From: an uncultured Prevotella sp.
GTDB lineage: Bacteria; Bacteroidota; Bacteroidia; Bacteroidales; Bacteroidaceae
Direction of reading: 5' to 3'
Assembly (NCBI GenBank): GCA_900539625.1
Contig: UQCW01000054.1
Span: forward strand, 1 to 18,606
DNA: 18,606 nucleotides
Shown in pieces: positions 1 through 8,125 of the stretch. Below the pieces are notes generated by a model that saw only the letters and a program-made list of their open reading frames with translations, did not search any database and was not told the origin of the DNA. The translations under genes and the position numbers were made by a program. How positions within the stretch are numbered: position 1 is the first letter of the stretch; each line of letters begins with the position of its first letter.

Positions 1-118
1 AGTATATAGTCGGGGGGGGTGGTGGGCGCCTGCGGTGCCGCGCGCGGGGCGGCCCCGCTCTAGCCCCTGGGGGGGCCTTGGTGCCGAAGAGCGCCCGGCC
101 GCGAATCGATGACAAAAC
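1..118. other. G/C-rich gene-free stretch at window edge
   Basis: There is no credible coding sequence here. The stretch has a run of eight G near position 12, a GCGGGGC/GCCCCGC hairpin around 43-57 and a second G run near 70. GGCCGCGAATCG at 97-108 resembles the GGCCGCGATTCG unit of the tandem array near 17952. A minus-strand frame runs through it but is only an antisense shadow continuing into surE. It may be intergenic repeat material, but the edge position prevents a firm call. Confidence 0.4.
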
Positions 119-161
119 AAGGAGGGCGTTCTGAACGATTTCGTTTCAGAATGCCCTCCTT
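119..161 (-). terminator. Intrinsic terminator of surE
   Basis: Two 17-nt arms at 119-135 and 145-161 pair with a single G-U style mismatch and a 9-nt loop. Read on the minus strand, the stem begins 26 nt after the surE stop and is followed by a T-rich tail (TTGTTTTGT). The plus-strand exit is also fairly T-rich, so it may act in both directions. Confidence 0.85.
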
Positions 162-187
162 GGCTTTTATCGTGTCTTCTTTGAGTT

Positions 188-946
188 TCAGAAAGTCTGC
201 TTCAAAACATTCAGCAGTTCGTAGTCCGTCACGTCGAGGTTGGTCGGCGTGATGGCCACATATCCGTGTGCCAAGGCCCAGCGGTCGGTGTCGGTGGCTT
301 CCGGCTCCAGTTCCTCGCAGTCGCCCACCAGCCAGAAATAGTCGGCGCCGTAAGGATGCTTTCGGCGTGCCAGTTCGTGTTGCCAGCGGCTGTGTGCCAT
401 GCGGCAGATGCGCACCCCCTTGAATTTGTTGGCCTTCGGGAAGTTGACATTTAGGCAAGTGAAAGGCGGCATGCCGAGGGCGATGGACTTAAAGACGAGG
501 TCAACGATGTATGATGCCAGCGGCGTGAAATCGGCATCTTCGCGGTGGTCGCAGAGCGAGAACGCCACTGAGGGATAGCCCTGCAATGCGCCTTCCGTTG
601 CCACGCCCATCGTTCCAGAATAGTGCGTGTTGACCGACGAGTTGTCGCCGTGGTTGATGCCGCCGATGATGAGGTCGGGGCGGCGGTCGATGAGCAGATT
701 GAGCGCGAGTTTCACGCAGTCGACTGGCGTGCCGGTGCAGGAGCACACCGTCAGTCCCGGCTCTTCGTGCAGCTTCTTGTAGTGGATGGGGGCCGCAGAT
801 GTGATGGAACATCCGAAACCAGAGCGAGGCGAGTCGGGCGCCACCACCAGCAGGTCGGCAATGGGGCGTAGCGTTTCAATCAGGAAGTTGATGCCGCGTG
901 CCTGCACGCCGTCGTCGTTGGAGATGAGAATATAGGGTTTGGACAT
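188..946 (-). CDS. surE: 5'/3'-nucleotidase SurE
   Basis: This is a 252-residue SurE-family phosphatase, a cytosolic metal-dependent enzyme that removes phosphate from nucleoside monophosphates. The N-terminus MSKPYILISNDDG carries the family's metal-binding Asp-Asp pair at residues 11-12. It is followed by PDSPRSG, the GxNxGxN-like loop GINHGDN and the YSGTMG motif, all of which form the SurE active site. I chose the ATG at 946 over an upstream in-frame start at 994, because the extra 16 residues precede the conserved beta strand and do not resemble SurE. It is transcribed divergently from parA and ends just before a strong terminator. Length and motifs are normal for the family. Confidence 0.96.
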   Translation of the reverse strand: MSKPYILISNDDGVQARGINFLIETLRPIADLLVVAPDSPRSGFGCSITSAAPIHYKKLHEEPGLTVCSCTGTPVDCVKLALNLLIDRRPDLIIGGINHGDNSSVNTHYSGTMGVATEGALQGYPSVAFSLCDHREDADFTPLASYIVDLVFKSIALGMPPFTCLNVNFPKANKFKGVRICRMAHSRWQHELARRKHPYGADYFWLVGDCEELEPEATDTDRWALAHGYVAITPTNLDVTDYELLNVLKQTF

Positions 947-1083
947 TTTGTTTGGGTTGTTCGGGATGAAGTGATATGGTTGCCTACTTACCATTACTTA
1001 CTTATATTCAGTGCAGGCCACCGGTGTCGCTGCGCTTTAATCCGTTTTCTCCGCGCTTTGCGGCGGCGTGGCGAAGTGCTACG

Positions 1084-1091
1084 CAAAAGTA
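1084..1091 (-). promoter_or_regulatory. Possible Bacteroidetes -7 box for surE
   Basis: On the minus strand this reads TACTTTTG, matching the TAnnTTTG element of Bacteroidetes housekeeping promoters. It lies in the divergent spacer about 138 nt upstream of the surE start. No clear TTTG element is seen about 20 nt further upstream, so the call rests on one box. Confidence 0.4.
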
Positions 1092-1132
1092 CGAAAAAAA
1101 GTATAAAACGGGGCAGTTCGGAGAAAAATTGT

Positions 1133-1140
1133 TACCTTTG
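1133..1140 (+). promoter_or_regulatory. Bacteroidetes -7 box for parA
   Basis: TACCTTTG matches TAnnTTTG exactly and lies 42 nt before the parA ATG, so transcription would begin near 1146. The upstream TTTG partner is weak or absent. It is probably the promoter of the parA-parB-DUF5683-mltD group. Confidence 0.6.
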
Positions 1141-1182
1141 CAGAATCATAGAGCCTTTCAGAAGGCTTGCTATTTGAAAACT

Positions 1183-1947
1183 ATGGGCAAAATCATTGCA
1201 TTAGCAAACCAAAAGGGTGGCGTCGGCAAAACGACGACCTCCATGAACTTGGCTGCATCGCTGGCAACACTCGAAAAGAAAGTGCTGCTCGTTGACGCAG
1301 ACCCGCAGGCCAATGCCTCTTCCGGCCTTGGCGTCGACTTGAGCCAGATTGACTGTTCGGTTTACGAATGTCTCGTTGGACAAGCCGATATTCGCGAGGC
1401 TATTTACACGACAGACATCGAGCGCCTTGACATCGTGCCTTCGCACATCGACCTCGTCGGAGCAGAGGTGGAGATGCTCAATCTCGACAGACGTGAATAT
1501 GTGTTCAAAAAACTGTTGACGCCGCTCAAGAGCGAGTATGACTACATCCTCATCGACTGTTCACCTTCTTTGGGGCTCATCACGGTGAATGCGCTGACTG
1601 CTGCCGACTCGGTGATCATCCCAGTGCAGTGTGAATATTTCGCATTGGAAGGCATCAGCAAGTTGCTCAACACCATCAAGATAATCAAGAAAAAACTAAA
1701 TCCGGAATTGGAAATCGAAGGATTCCTGCTCACGATGTACGACTCGCGACTGCGTCTGGCCAACCAAATCTATGACGAGGTGAAACGACACTTCCAGGAA
1801 CTGGTGTTCAGAACGGTCATCCAGCGCAACGTGAAACTTTCGGAGGCGCCAAGCCACGGACTTCCTGCCATTCTCTATGATGCTGAATCAACAGGCGCCA
1901 AAAACCATTTGGCGCTGGCTAAGGAAATCATCAAGAAGAATGCGTAA
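1183..1947 (+). CDS. parA: Chromosome-partitioning ATPase ParA (Soj)
   Basis: This 254-residue protein is a deviant Walker-type ATPase that binds DNA non-specifically as an ATP dimer and, with ParB, moves newly replicated origins apart. The deviant Walker A motif KGGVGKTTT is at residues 11-19 with the signature lysine K11. Walker A' is VLLVDADPQ (D38, D40) and Walker B is YDYILIDCSPSLG. The length fits a short chromosomal Soj without the N-terminal DNA-binding domain of plasmid ParA. The ATG at 1183 is the right start; an in-frame extension back to 976 reads through the promoter and adds 69 unrelated residues. It is followed by a stem-loop and then parB. Confidence 0.96.
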   Translation: MGKIIALANQKGGVGKTTTSMNLAASLATLEKKVLLVDADPQANASSGLGVDLSQIDCSVYECLVGQADIREAIYTTDIERLDIVPSHIDLVGAEVEMLNLDRREYVFKKLLTPLKSEYDYILIDCSPSLGLITVNALTAADSVIIPVQCEYFALEGISKLLNTIKIIKKKLNPELEIEGFLLTMYDSRLRLANQIYDEVKRHFQELVFRTVIQRNVKLSEAPSHGLPAILYDAESTGAKNHLALAKEIIKKNA

Positions 1948-1982
1948 GCAATGGTTGCAAGGTCTTGACGACTTGCCATTGC
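1948..1982 (+). promoter_or_regulatory. Stem-loop immediately after parA stop
   Basis: GCAATGG (1948-1954) plus CAAG (1958-1961) pair perfectly with CTTGCCATTGC (1972-1982), giving 11 bp with a 3-nt bulge and a 10-nt loop. It abuts the parA stop and has no T run after it. It therefore looks more like an mRNA 3'-end stabiliser or processing site within the parA-parB transcript than a true terminator. Confidence 0.5.
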
Positions 1983-2183
1983 TAAATACTAAATCCTCCA
2001 CGGCGTCACTCGTGCAGTGTCGGGGTGGGGGATGTTGCTATTGGGACAGGGCAGGAGAGGAACGCCGCGTGTGTCTTTCCTGTTGCAGACTGTTGCAGGG
2101 CTGCCCTTTGGTGGGCTTGAGCTTCATGGCTGTCCTTAGAAAATGTGTTTTTCGATTTCCAGATTCTCTGACAATAAACAAAC

Positions 2184-3092
2184 ATGGCTGTACATAAGAA
2201 ATTTCCAGCTCTCGGACGTGGACTCGATGCGCTCATCTCAACGGAGGAGGTGCATACGAGCGGTTCTTCGTCCATCAACGAAGTGCCCATCGGTAGCATT
2301 CAGGCCAACCCCAACCAACCGCGCAGGGAATTTGACCCCGCCGCCTTGGAGGAACTGGCCGAAAGCATCCGACAGATTGGTATCATCCAGCCCATCACGC
2401 TCCGAAAAATGGACGACGGCTTCTATCAGATCATTGCTGGAGAACGGCGCTGGCGGGCTTCGCAGTTGGCTGGATTGGATACTATTCCTGCGTATATCCG
2501 CACGGCTGACGACGAGAACATGATGCAGATGGCGCTGGTTGAAAACATACAGCGCGAGGATCTCAACGCCATTGAAATCGCTTTGGCCTACCAGAACCTC
2601 ATCGAGCAGTATGCGCTCACGCAAGACCGGCTCTCGGAGAAGGTGGGGAAAAATCGCGCCACCATCGCCAATTATCTGCGACTGCTGAAATTGCCAGCAC
2701 AGGTGCAGGTGGCTTTGCAAAACAAGGAAATTGACCAGGGACATGCGCGTGCCTTGCTGGGACTCGCAAAACCGTCGCTCCAGGTGAAGCTTTTCAACGA
2801 AATCAAGGAGAAGGGCTATTCTGTTCGCCAGGTGGAAGACATGGTCAAGGCGCTCAACAACGGCGAAACCGTTAAAAGCGGCCGCCATCAGCTCACCGAC
2901 CGCAGCAATAATAAGCGGCTGCCGGAGGAGTTTAATATCTTGAAAACGCGCTTGTCTGATTTCTTCCAGACGAAGGTGCAGATGACTTGCTCCACGCAGG
3001 GCAAGGGAAAAATCAGCATCCCGTTTGCATCTGAAGAGGAGTTGGAACGCATCATCAGCCTATTCGACAAAATCAAAGGACAAAACAACTGA
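2184..3092 (+). CDS. parB: Chromosome-partitioning protein ParB (Spo0J)
   Basis: This 302-residue protein is a CTP-dependent DNA clamp that loads at parS sites, spreads along DNA and stimulates ParA. The N-terminus (FPALGRGLDALI) is the conserved ParA-interacting peptide. The ParB/Srx nuclease-like domain spans about 33-125, with the nucleotide-binding motif GERRWR at 86-91 and ENIQREDLN at 120-128. A helix-turn-helix region follows at about 145-170, then a C-terminal dimerisation segment. It lies 236 bp after parA with the stem-loop between, which is looser than the usual tight parAB pair. No parS-like palindrome was noticed nearby. Confidence 0.96.
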   Translation: MAVHKKFPALGRGLDALISTEEVHTSGSSSINEVPIGSIQANPNQPRREFDPAALEELAESIRQIGIIQPITLRKMDDGFYQIIAGERRWRASQLAGLDTIPAYIRTADDENMMQMALVENIQREDLNAIEIALAYQNLIEQYALTQDRLSEKVGKNRATIANYLRLLKLPAQVQVALQNKEIDQGHARALLGLAKPSLQVKLFNEIKEKGYSVRQVEDMVKALNNGETVKSGRHQLTDRSNNKRLPEEFNILKTRLSDFFQTKVQMTCSTQGKGKISIPFASEEELERIISLFDKIKGQNN

Positions 3093-3190
3093 TGGCTCTA
3101 TCGGCAGAGGGGCGAGGCAACGTTTGGAGGGCTTTCCAGAATGCTGCTGCAATTGCCGCCTGCTTGTTTTCCGTCAATTAGAAATTATTT

Positions 3191-4042
3191 ATGGTGAAGA
3201 TTTCATTAGCCAGATTTTTCATCGCATCGGTCCTTCTTGCAGGACTGCCGGCTGCCGCAGGCGCCTGTCTGCATCCGTCGGTGCCGCTGCCTGCCAGTAG
3301 CGACGCGGGCAATGTTGAAAACGGGGGGCTCTGCGTTGGGCTGTCTCCGATGGCCGAACATATCGACACCTTGAAGTTGGAAGAGGCCGTCGTGGCGGCC
3401 GACACGGTGGCGCCGACCGCCGATGGCGTGAGAGCGGCCGCTGCCGCACACCCAACGGCTGTTGACACGGCACGCCTGCGCAACGTCAATGATTCCATTC
3501 TCAATGCCACGGCCAAGATGCGGAAGAAGGTGCGGCCGAAATTCGTGCCAGATCCCAAGCGGGCCTTGTGGCTCTCGCTCGTGTTTCCTGGCGCGGGGCA
3601 GATCTACAACCGGAAATATTGGAAGCTCCCGTTTTTCTACGGCGGATTCCTCGGTTGCACTTATGCCTTCAAATGGAACCAGCAGATGTATCGCGACTAT
3701 TCGCAGGCTTACCTCGACATCATGGACGACGACCCCAACACCAACAGTTATCTGGACATGTTGCCGCCGCGATATGATATTACGGGGCGCGAAGACCGAT
3801 TCAAAAACATCTTCAAGCGCAAGAAGGACTATTACCGCCGCTATCGCGACCTGAGCGCCTTCTGCTTCATCGGGGTCTATATCCTTTCTGTCATCGACGC
3901 TTATGTCGATGCGCAACTCTCGGTTTTCGACATCTCGCCCGACCTCAGCATGCGTCTGGAACCGGCTGTGATCAACAACGGCAACGGACTTCCTGGCCGA
4001 ACGCCTTCTTCTTACGGCATCGGTTGCAACCTGTCGTTTTAA
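3191..4042 (+). CDS. DUF5683 domain membrane protein
   Basis: This 283-residue protein has a hydrophobic N-terminal export signal (residues about 5-25) and a low-complexity Ala/Asp/Val-rich linker to about residue 110. A conserved core then begins at about 121: PGAGQIYNRKYWK (133-145) runs into a hydrophobic segment (146-162), and a second hydrophobic stretch spans 221-238. This core is characteristic of the Bacteroidetes DUF5683 family, whose biochemical role is not established. Its place between parB and a murein transglycosylase suggests an envelope role, but that is inference. The Cys at 26 does not sit in a good lipobox, so I favour an ordinary signal peptide or anchor over a lipoprotein. 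Confidence 0.85.
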   Translation: MVKISLARFFIASVLLAGLPAAAGACLHPSVPLPASSDAGNVENGGLCVGLSPMAEHIDTLKLEEAVVAADTVAPTADGVRAAAAAHPTAVDTARLRNVNDSILNATAKMRKKVRPKFVPDPKRALWLSLVFPGAGQIYNRKYWKLPFFYGGFLGCTYAFKWNQQMYRDYSQAYLDIMDDDPNTNSYLDMLPPRYDITGREDRFKNIFKRKKDYYRRYRDLSAFCFIGVYILSVIDAYVDAQLSVFDISPDLSMRLEPAVINNGNGLPGRTPSSYGIGCNLSF

Positions 4043-4090
4043 GTAAGGGTAAAAAATAGCTAAACGGAGGGTGAAGGGACGGCTCTTGAT

Positions 4091-4104
4091 TCCGCATTTG
4101 CGGA
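4091..4104 (+). other. Short perfect palindrome before mltD
   Basis: TCCGCA/TGCGGA forms a short stem with almost no loop in the 144-nt spacer between the DUF5683 gene and the transglycosylase gene. It has no T run, and its function is unknown. Confidence 0.35.
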
Positions 4105-4186
4105 CGGGAGCGCCGTTGATTTAGGCTCATTGCCAAGATAAACTGGCAGGGGCTTCCCTATTTTAAAAAAGAACAAATCGCATTCA

Positions 4187-5509
4187 ATGAAACGCATTAA
4201 AGTATTTCTGCTCGCATTGGCTTCCTGTGCTTTCTGCACGACGGCTTCTGCGCAGAACGTCAACGAAATTACCGTCAATGACGACCGAAGCGGACGCAAG
4301 GAAGTCATTGAACTGCCAGAGGGTATGACGCTCAATGCCGATTCCCTGCTCAATGAGTGGCACGCCAAGAAATATCTTTATCCCGACACCACTTGCGTCA
4401 ATCCGGATTACAATCCGCCTTTCCCAGAGGAGGTCTACCGCGAACGCCTCGGACGCATTCCTGCCGTGATGGAAATGCCTTACAACAGCATCGTCCAGCA
4501 GTTTATCGACCAATATAGCGGACGCTTGCGCCGCTCGGTGTCGTACATGCTCGGTGCCGGAAATTTCTATATCCCCATCTTCGAAGAAGCGCTCGACTAT
4601 TATGGTCTGCCGCTCGAATTGAAGTATCTGCCAGTCATTGAGTCGGCGCTCGAGCCAACGGCTGTCAGCCGCGCTGGGGCCGTGGGCCTCTGGCAGTTTA
4701 TGCTCGCCACAGGAAAACGCTACGATTTGAAAGTCAACAGCCTCGTCGACGAGCGCCGCGACCCCATCAAGTCGTCGTGGGCTGCCGCCAGGTATCTGCG
4801 CGACCTCTATAAGATTTACGGCGATTGGAACTTGGTGATTGCCGCTTATAACTGCGGACCAACGAAAATCAACAAGGCCATCCACCGTGCCGACGGCGTA
4901 CGTGACTACTGGACCATCTATCCTTATTTGCCGCAGGAAACGCGCGGCTATGTGCCAGCTTTCATCGCGGCCAACTACATCATGACGTACTATTGTGAGC
5001 ACAATATCTGCCCGATGAAAACGAAAATCCCTGTGACGACCGATACGATTATGGTGTCGCGCAACGTACACATGGAGCAGATTTCAGCGCTCTGCGGCAT
5101 CGACGTGGAGGCCATCCGTGCGCTCAATCCGCAATATCGCACCAGCGTGATTCCGGGACAGACGGAGCCTTGTGCCATCCGCCTGCCGCAGGAGAAAATC
5201 TTGGCCTTCATCGACCAGAAAGACTCCATTTATAATTATCGTGCCGATGAACTTCTGACGCGCCGCGCTGTGGTGGCGGTCAGCGAGCCCAAGGCGGAAC
5301 CGACGCGCAGCACCGCTTCGCAGTCGCGCTCCACGGCGGCACGCCATAAGCGCAACCGCAGATCAACGGAGCGGTCGGCCACGGTGCGTAAGGGCGATTC
5401 GCTCAGCACGATTGCCGCCCGAAACCACACGACGGTTGCCCAAATCCGTAAACTGAATAAAATCAAGGGTAACATGATTAAGCCTGGTCAGAAAATCAGA
5501 GTGAAATAA
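4187..5509 (+). CDS. mltD: LysM-containing lytic transglycosylase (MltD type)
   Basis: This is a 440-residue periplasmic murein-cleaving enzyme. It has a signal peptide ending near SAQ (21-23). An SLT/goose-lysozyme-like catalytic domain spans about 95-270, with the probable catalytic Glu at 152 in IESALEP, followed by GAVGLWQFM and the AAYNCGP motif (219-225). A degenerate LysM-like segment lies at about 290-335. A basic, Ser/Thr-rich linker leads to a clear C-terminal LysM (399-440, VRKGDSLSTIA to PGQKIRV) that binds peptidoglycan. E. coli MltD is a lipoprotein, but here no lipobox cysteine is seen at the cleavage site, so it is probably soluble or wall-bound. It is the last gene before a strong terminator. 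Confidence 0.93.
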   Translation: MKRIKVFLLALASCAFCTTASAQNVNEITVNDDRSGRKEVIELPEGMTLNADSLLNEWHAKKYLYPDTTCVNPDYNPPFPEEVYRERLGRIPAVMEMPYNSIVQQFIDQYSGRLRRSVSYMLGAGNFYIPIFEEALDYYGLPLELKYLPVIESALEPTAVSRAGAVGLWQFMLATGKRYDLKVNSLVDERRDPIKSSWAAARYLRDLYKIYGDWNLVIAAYNCGPTKINKAIHRADGVRDYWTIYPYLPQETRGYVPAFIAANYIMTYYCEHNICPMKTKIPVTTDTIMVSRNVHMEQISALCGIDVEAIRALNPQYRTSVIPGQTEPCAIRLPQEKILAFIDQKDSIYNYRADELLTRRAVVAVSEPKAEPTRSTASQSRSTAARHKRNRRSTERSATVRKGDSLSTIAARNHTTVAQIRKLNKIKGNMIKPGQKIRVK

Positions 5510-5520
5510 ATATGCTCATG

Positions 5521-5595
5521 CACCTGCCTTCCGAAGCGTCGACGCATACCATTAGTAATGGTGGCCGAATGCTTCGGGAGGCAGGTGTGTTTTTC
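5521..5595 (+). terminator. Branched intrinsic terminator after mltD
   Basis: Outer arms at 5521-5537 and 5571-5587 pair over 17 bp with one G-T wobble and are followed by TGTTTTTC. Inside the loop is a second perfect hairpin, ACCATT (5548-5553) with AATGGT (5557-5562). It starts 11 nt after the mltD stop and probably ends the parA-to-mltD transcript. Confidence 0.88.
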
Positions 5596-5725
5596 TCGCA
5601 ATTGGACAATGGAGGGCGGGCAATCGCCGTTTGGCGGCGGGGCCCGTTGCGGTCACAGAAACGCTTCTGCCATTGTCTTGGCCAAGCCGTCGTCTTGTCA
5701 AACAACATAATAAAACCTTCGCGCC

Positions 5726-7993
5726 ATGACAGACACTAATACTTCGACGCTTACTCCTCAAGAACAGAAAGATGAGGAACTGATTCAAGCTGCCTTCCAG
5801 CACTTGATTGATACATATTTGGCCACCAACCACCGCCGCAAGGTGGAAGTCATCACCAAGGCCTTCAATTTCGCGAAGCAGGCCCATAAGGGGGTGCGCC
5901 GTCTCTCGGGGGAGCCTTATATCCTTCACCCCATTGCAGTGGCGCAAATCGTGTGTGAGGAAATCGGACTGGGCTCCACTTCCATCTGTGCGGCCTTGCT
6001 CCACGACGTGGAAGAAGATACCGATTATACCAACGAGGACCTCACGAACCTCTTCGGCCCGAAGGTGGGAAATATCGTGGAGGGACTGACGAAGATTTCT
6101 GGCGGTATCTTCGGGGAGAAGGCTTCGTTGCAGGCTGAAACGTTTAAGAAGCTCTTGCTCATGATGAGCGATGATGTGCGCGTCATCCTGATAAAGATTG
6201 CGGACCGCGTACACAACATGCGCACGCTTTCAAGCATGCAGGCCCGCAAGCAATATAAGATTGCCAGCGAAACGCTCTATATCTTCGCCCCGATTGCCGA
6301 CCGCCTCGGTTTGAACAAAATCAAGACGGAACTCGAAAATCTGAGTTTCAAATACGAACATCCCGATGAATACCATCGCATCGAGCAGCAGTTGGCTGAG
6401 ACGCAGCCTGAGCGCGACACCATCTTCGACAAGTTTACGCCGCCCATCTGCCAGCAACTCGACAAAATGGGCATCAAATATACGCTGAAAGCCCGCATCA
6501 AAAGTCCGTATTCCATCTGGATGAAGATGCAGAACAAGCATATCCCCTTCAGCGAGGTGTATGACCTTTTGGCCATCCGCATTGTCTTCGTGCCCAACGA
6601 CCGTAAGGACGAGGTGGATGAGTGTTACCGCATCTACGGTGCGCTCACCAAAATCTATAAGCCGCATCCTACGCGCTTCCGCGACTGGCTTTCCAATCCG
6701 AAGGCCAACGGCTATCAGGCGCTCCACAACACCTTCATGAGCAAGCAGGGCAAATGGATTGAGGTGCAGATTCGTTCCGACCGTATGGACAACATTGCGG
6801 AGCAGGGATTTGCCGCGCATTGGAAGTACAAGGATAAGGATGCGCCTTACGACGAGAGCGAACTCGACCGCTGGCTCAATTCCATCAAGGAAATCCTTGA
6901 CGACCCGCAGCCAGATACGCTCGATTTGCTCGATACTATCAAGCTCAATCTCTATTCCAACGAAATCTTGGTGTTCACCCCCAAAGGCGACCTCAAGAAT
7001 ATGCCCGCTGGTGCCACGGCGCTCGATTTTGCCTTCTCCATCCATAGTTTTGTGGGATGCCACTGTTTCGGCGCGAAGGTCAACCATGTGCTCGTGCCGC
7101 TCAATTATAAGCTCAAGAGCGGCGACCAAGTGGAGGTCATCACCACCGAGGCTCAGCATGTGCAGCCAGAGTGGCTTGACTTCGTCACGACGGCAAAGGC
7201 CCGCAACAAGATTCAGGCCATTTTGCGCCGCGAGCGCCGCGAGAAGAGTCAAAAGGGCGACCAGTTACTCCGTGCTTTCTTGGAGAGGAACGACGTTCAG
7301 TGTACGCCAGCTGTGCTGGACAAACTCATGCGCTTCCACGGATACACTGTGCGCGACGATTTCTTCCTTGCCATCGCCGACGAGCGCATCATTCCCAATG
7401 AATGTGACCTCGACTGCATCAAGGGAAAAGGCGGCAAGGACAGCTGGTGGCGCCATATTCCGTTTATCGGCAAGAAGTCGGCCGACAAGGGTTGTGTCAT
7501 CAACCACATCGACAACACTGATTTCGTCAAGAACATCAATCGCAAGCAGACGCTGGTGGTCAACGAGGAGACGTTTAAGAAATGTGTCATTGCTCCTTGC
7601 TGTCGCCCGATTCCAGGCGACGACATCTTGGGGTATATCACGCCGAAAAACGAACTGGAAATCCACAAGCGCAGTTGTGCCACGGCCATGAAACTCAAGA
7701 CGCGCTATGGCAATAACATCATTGCCTGCGATTGGGATATGCACCGCCAGATACCGTTTGAGTGCCGCCTGCAAATCAGCGGTGTCGACAGCCAGGGCGT
7801 TCTTTACACGATTGCCAGCGTGCTGCATAAGCAGCGCAACAGTCCTGTGCGCCGCATCACGCTCGAAACGAAAGACGGTCTCTTCGACGGCACGCTCGAC
7901 ATCGTGGTCTACGACACGTCTGACGTTAAGAACATCTGCGACTCGCTGAGCAGTATCGAAAATGTCACGAAGGCCGTGCGCGTCAAGATGTAA
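5726..7993 (+). CDS. rel: Bifunctional (p)ppGpp synthetase/hydrolase, RelA/SpoT family
   Basis: This 755-residue long RSH enzyme makes and breaks the stringent-response alarmone (p)ppGpp. The HD hydrolase domain (about 45-200) keeps the expected residues: H68, HD at 93-94, ED at 97-98, and D160/N164 in ADRVHNMRTL. Hydrolysis is therefore probably active. The synthetase domain (about 255-365) shows KARIKSPYSIWMKM, YDLLAIRIVF, NPKANGYQALHNTF and EVQIRS. A TGS domain lies at 412-473, a Cys-rich region at 620-651 (CCRPIPGDDILG, IHKRSC) and an ACT domain at about 680-755. Start and length are typical. About 215 nt separate it from mltD across a terminator, and no consensus promoter was recognised there. 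Confidence 0.95.
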   Translation: MTDTNTSTLTPQEQKDEELIQAAFQHLIDTYLATNHRRKVEVITKAFNFAKQAHKGVRRLSGEPYILHPIAVAQIVCEEIGLGSTSICAALLHDVEEDTDYTNEDLTNLFGPKVGNIVEGLTKISGGIFGEKASLQAETFKKLLLMMSDDVRVILIKIADRVHNMRTLSSMQARKQYKIASETLYIFAPIADRLGLNKIKTELENLSFKYEHPDEYHRIEQQLAETQPERDTIFDKFTPPICQQLDKMGIKYTLKARIKSPYSIWMKMQNKHIPFSEVYDLLAIRIVFVPNDRKDEVDECYRIYGALTKIYKPHPTRFRDWLSNPKANGYQALHNTFMSKQGKWIEVQIRSDRMDNIAEQGFAAHWKYKDKDAPYDESELDRWLNSIKEILDDPQPDTLDLLDTIKLNLYSNEILVFTPKGDLKNMPAGATALDFAFSIHSFVGCHCFGAKVNHVLVPLNYKLKSGDQVEVITTEAQHVQPEWLDFVTTAKARNKIQAILRRERREKSQKGDQLLRAFLERNDVQCTPAVLDKLMRFHGYTVRDDFFLAIADERIIPNECDLDCIKGKGGKDSWWRHIPFIGKKSADKGCVINHIDNTDFVKNINRKQTLVVNEETFKKCVIAPCCRPIPGDDILGYITPKNELEIHKRSCATAMKLKTRYGNNIIACDWDMHRQIPFECRLQISGVDSQGVLYTIASVLHKQRNSPVRRITLETKDGLFDGTLDIVVYDTSDVKNICDSLSSIENVTKAVRVKM

Positions 7994-8103
7994 GTGATTC
8001 TTTCATCATCACTAAACGGGCAGTTGCAGCCTTTTCCCCTTAGTAATTCTTTCACCATTACTCAAAGAAGAATAAATCGTGTTGCCGCTTCAAGCGCGGC
8101 AAC
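7993..8103 (+). promoter_or_regulatory. Structured spacer: duplicated hairpin plus GC stem
   Basis: The 132-nt gap between rel and the next gene holds three stem-loops. Two are copies of each other: AGTGAT (7993-7998) with ATCACT (8008-8013), and AGTAAT (8042-8047) with ATTACT (8057-8062). Their loops TCTTTCATC and TCTTTCACC are nearly the same, and a G-C pair in one is replaced by A-T in the other. The third is GTTGCCGC (8081-8088) with GCGGCAAC (8096-8103). No T run follows, so these are more likely processing or regulatory structures than terminators. Confidence 0.5.
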
Positions 8104-8125
8104 CCTTAATACAACAAAGAAACCA

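Noticed and set aside
976..1182. N-terminal extension of ParA
   Set aside because: The extra 69 residues overlap the promoter box at 1133-1140 and do not resemble a ParA N-terminal domain.
5588..5725. Promoter for rel
   Set aside because: No TAnnTTTG box was found in this stretch. rel must have a promoter or be reached by read-through, but I cannot point to one.
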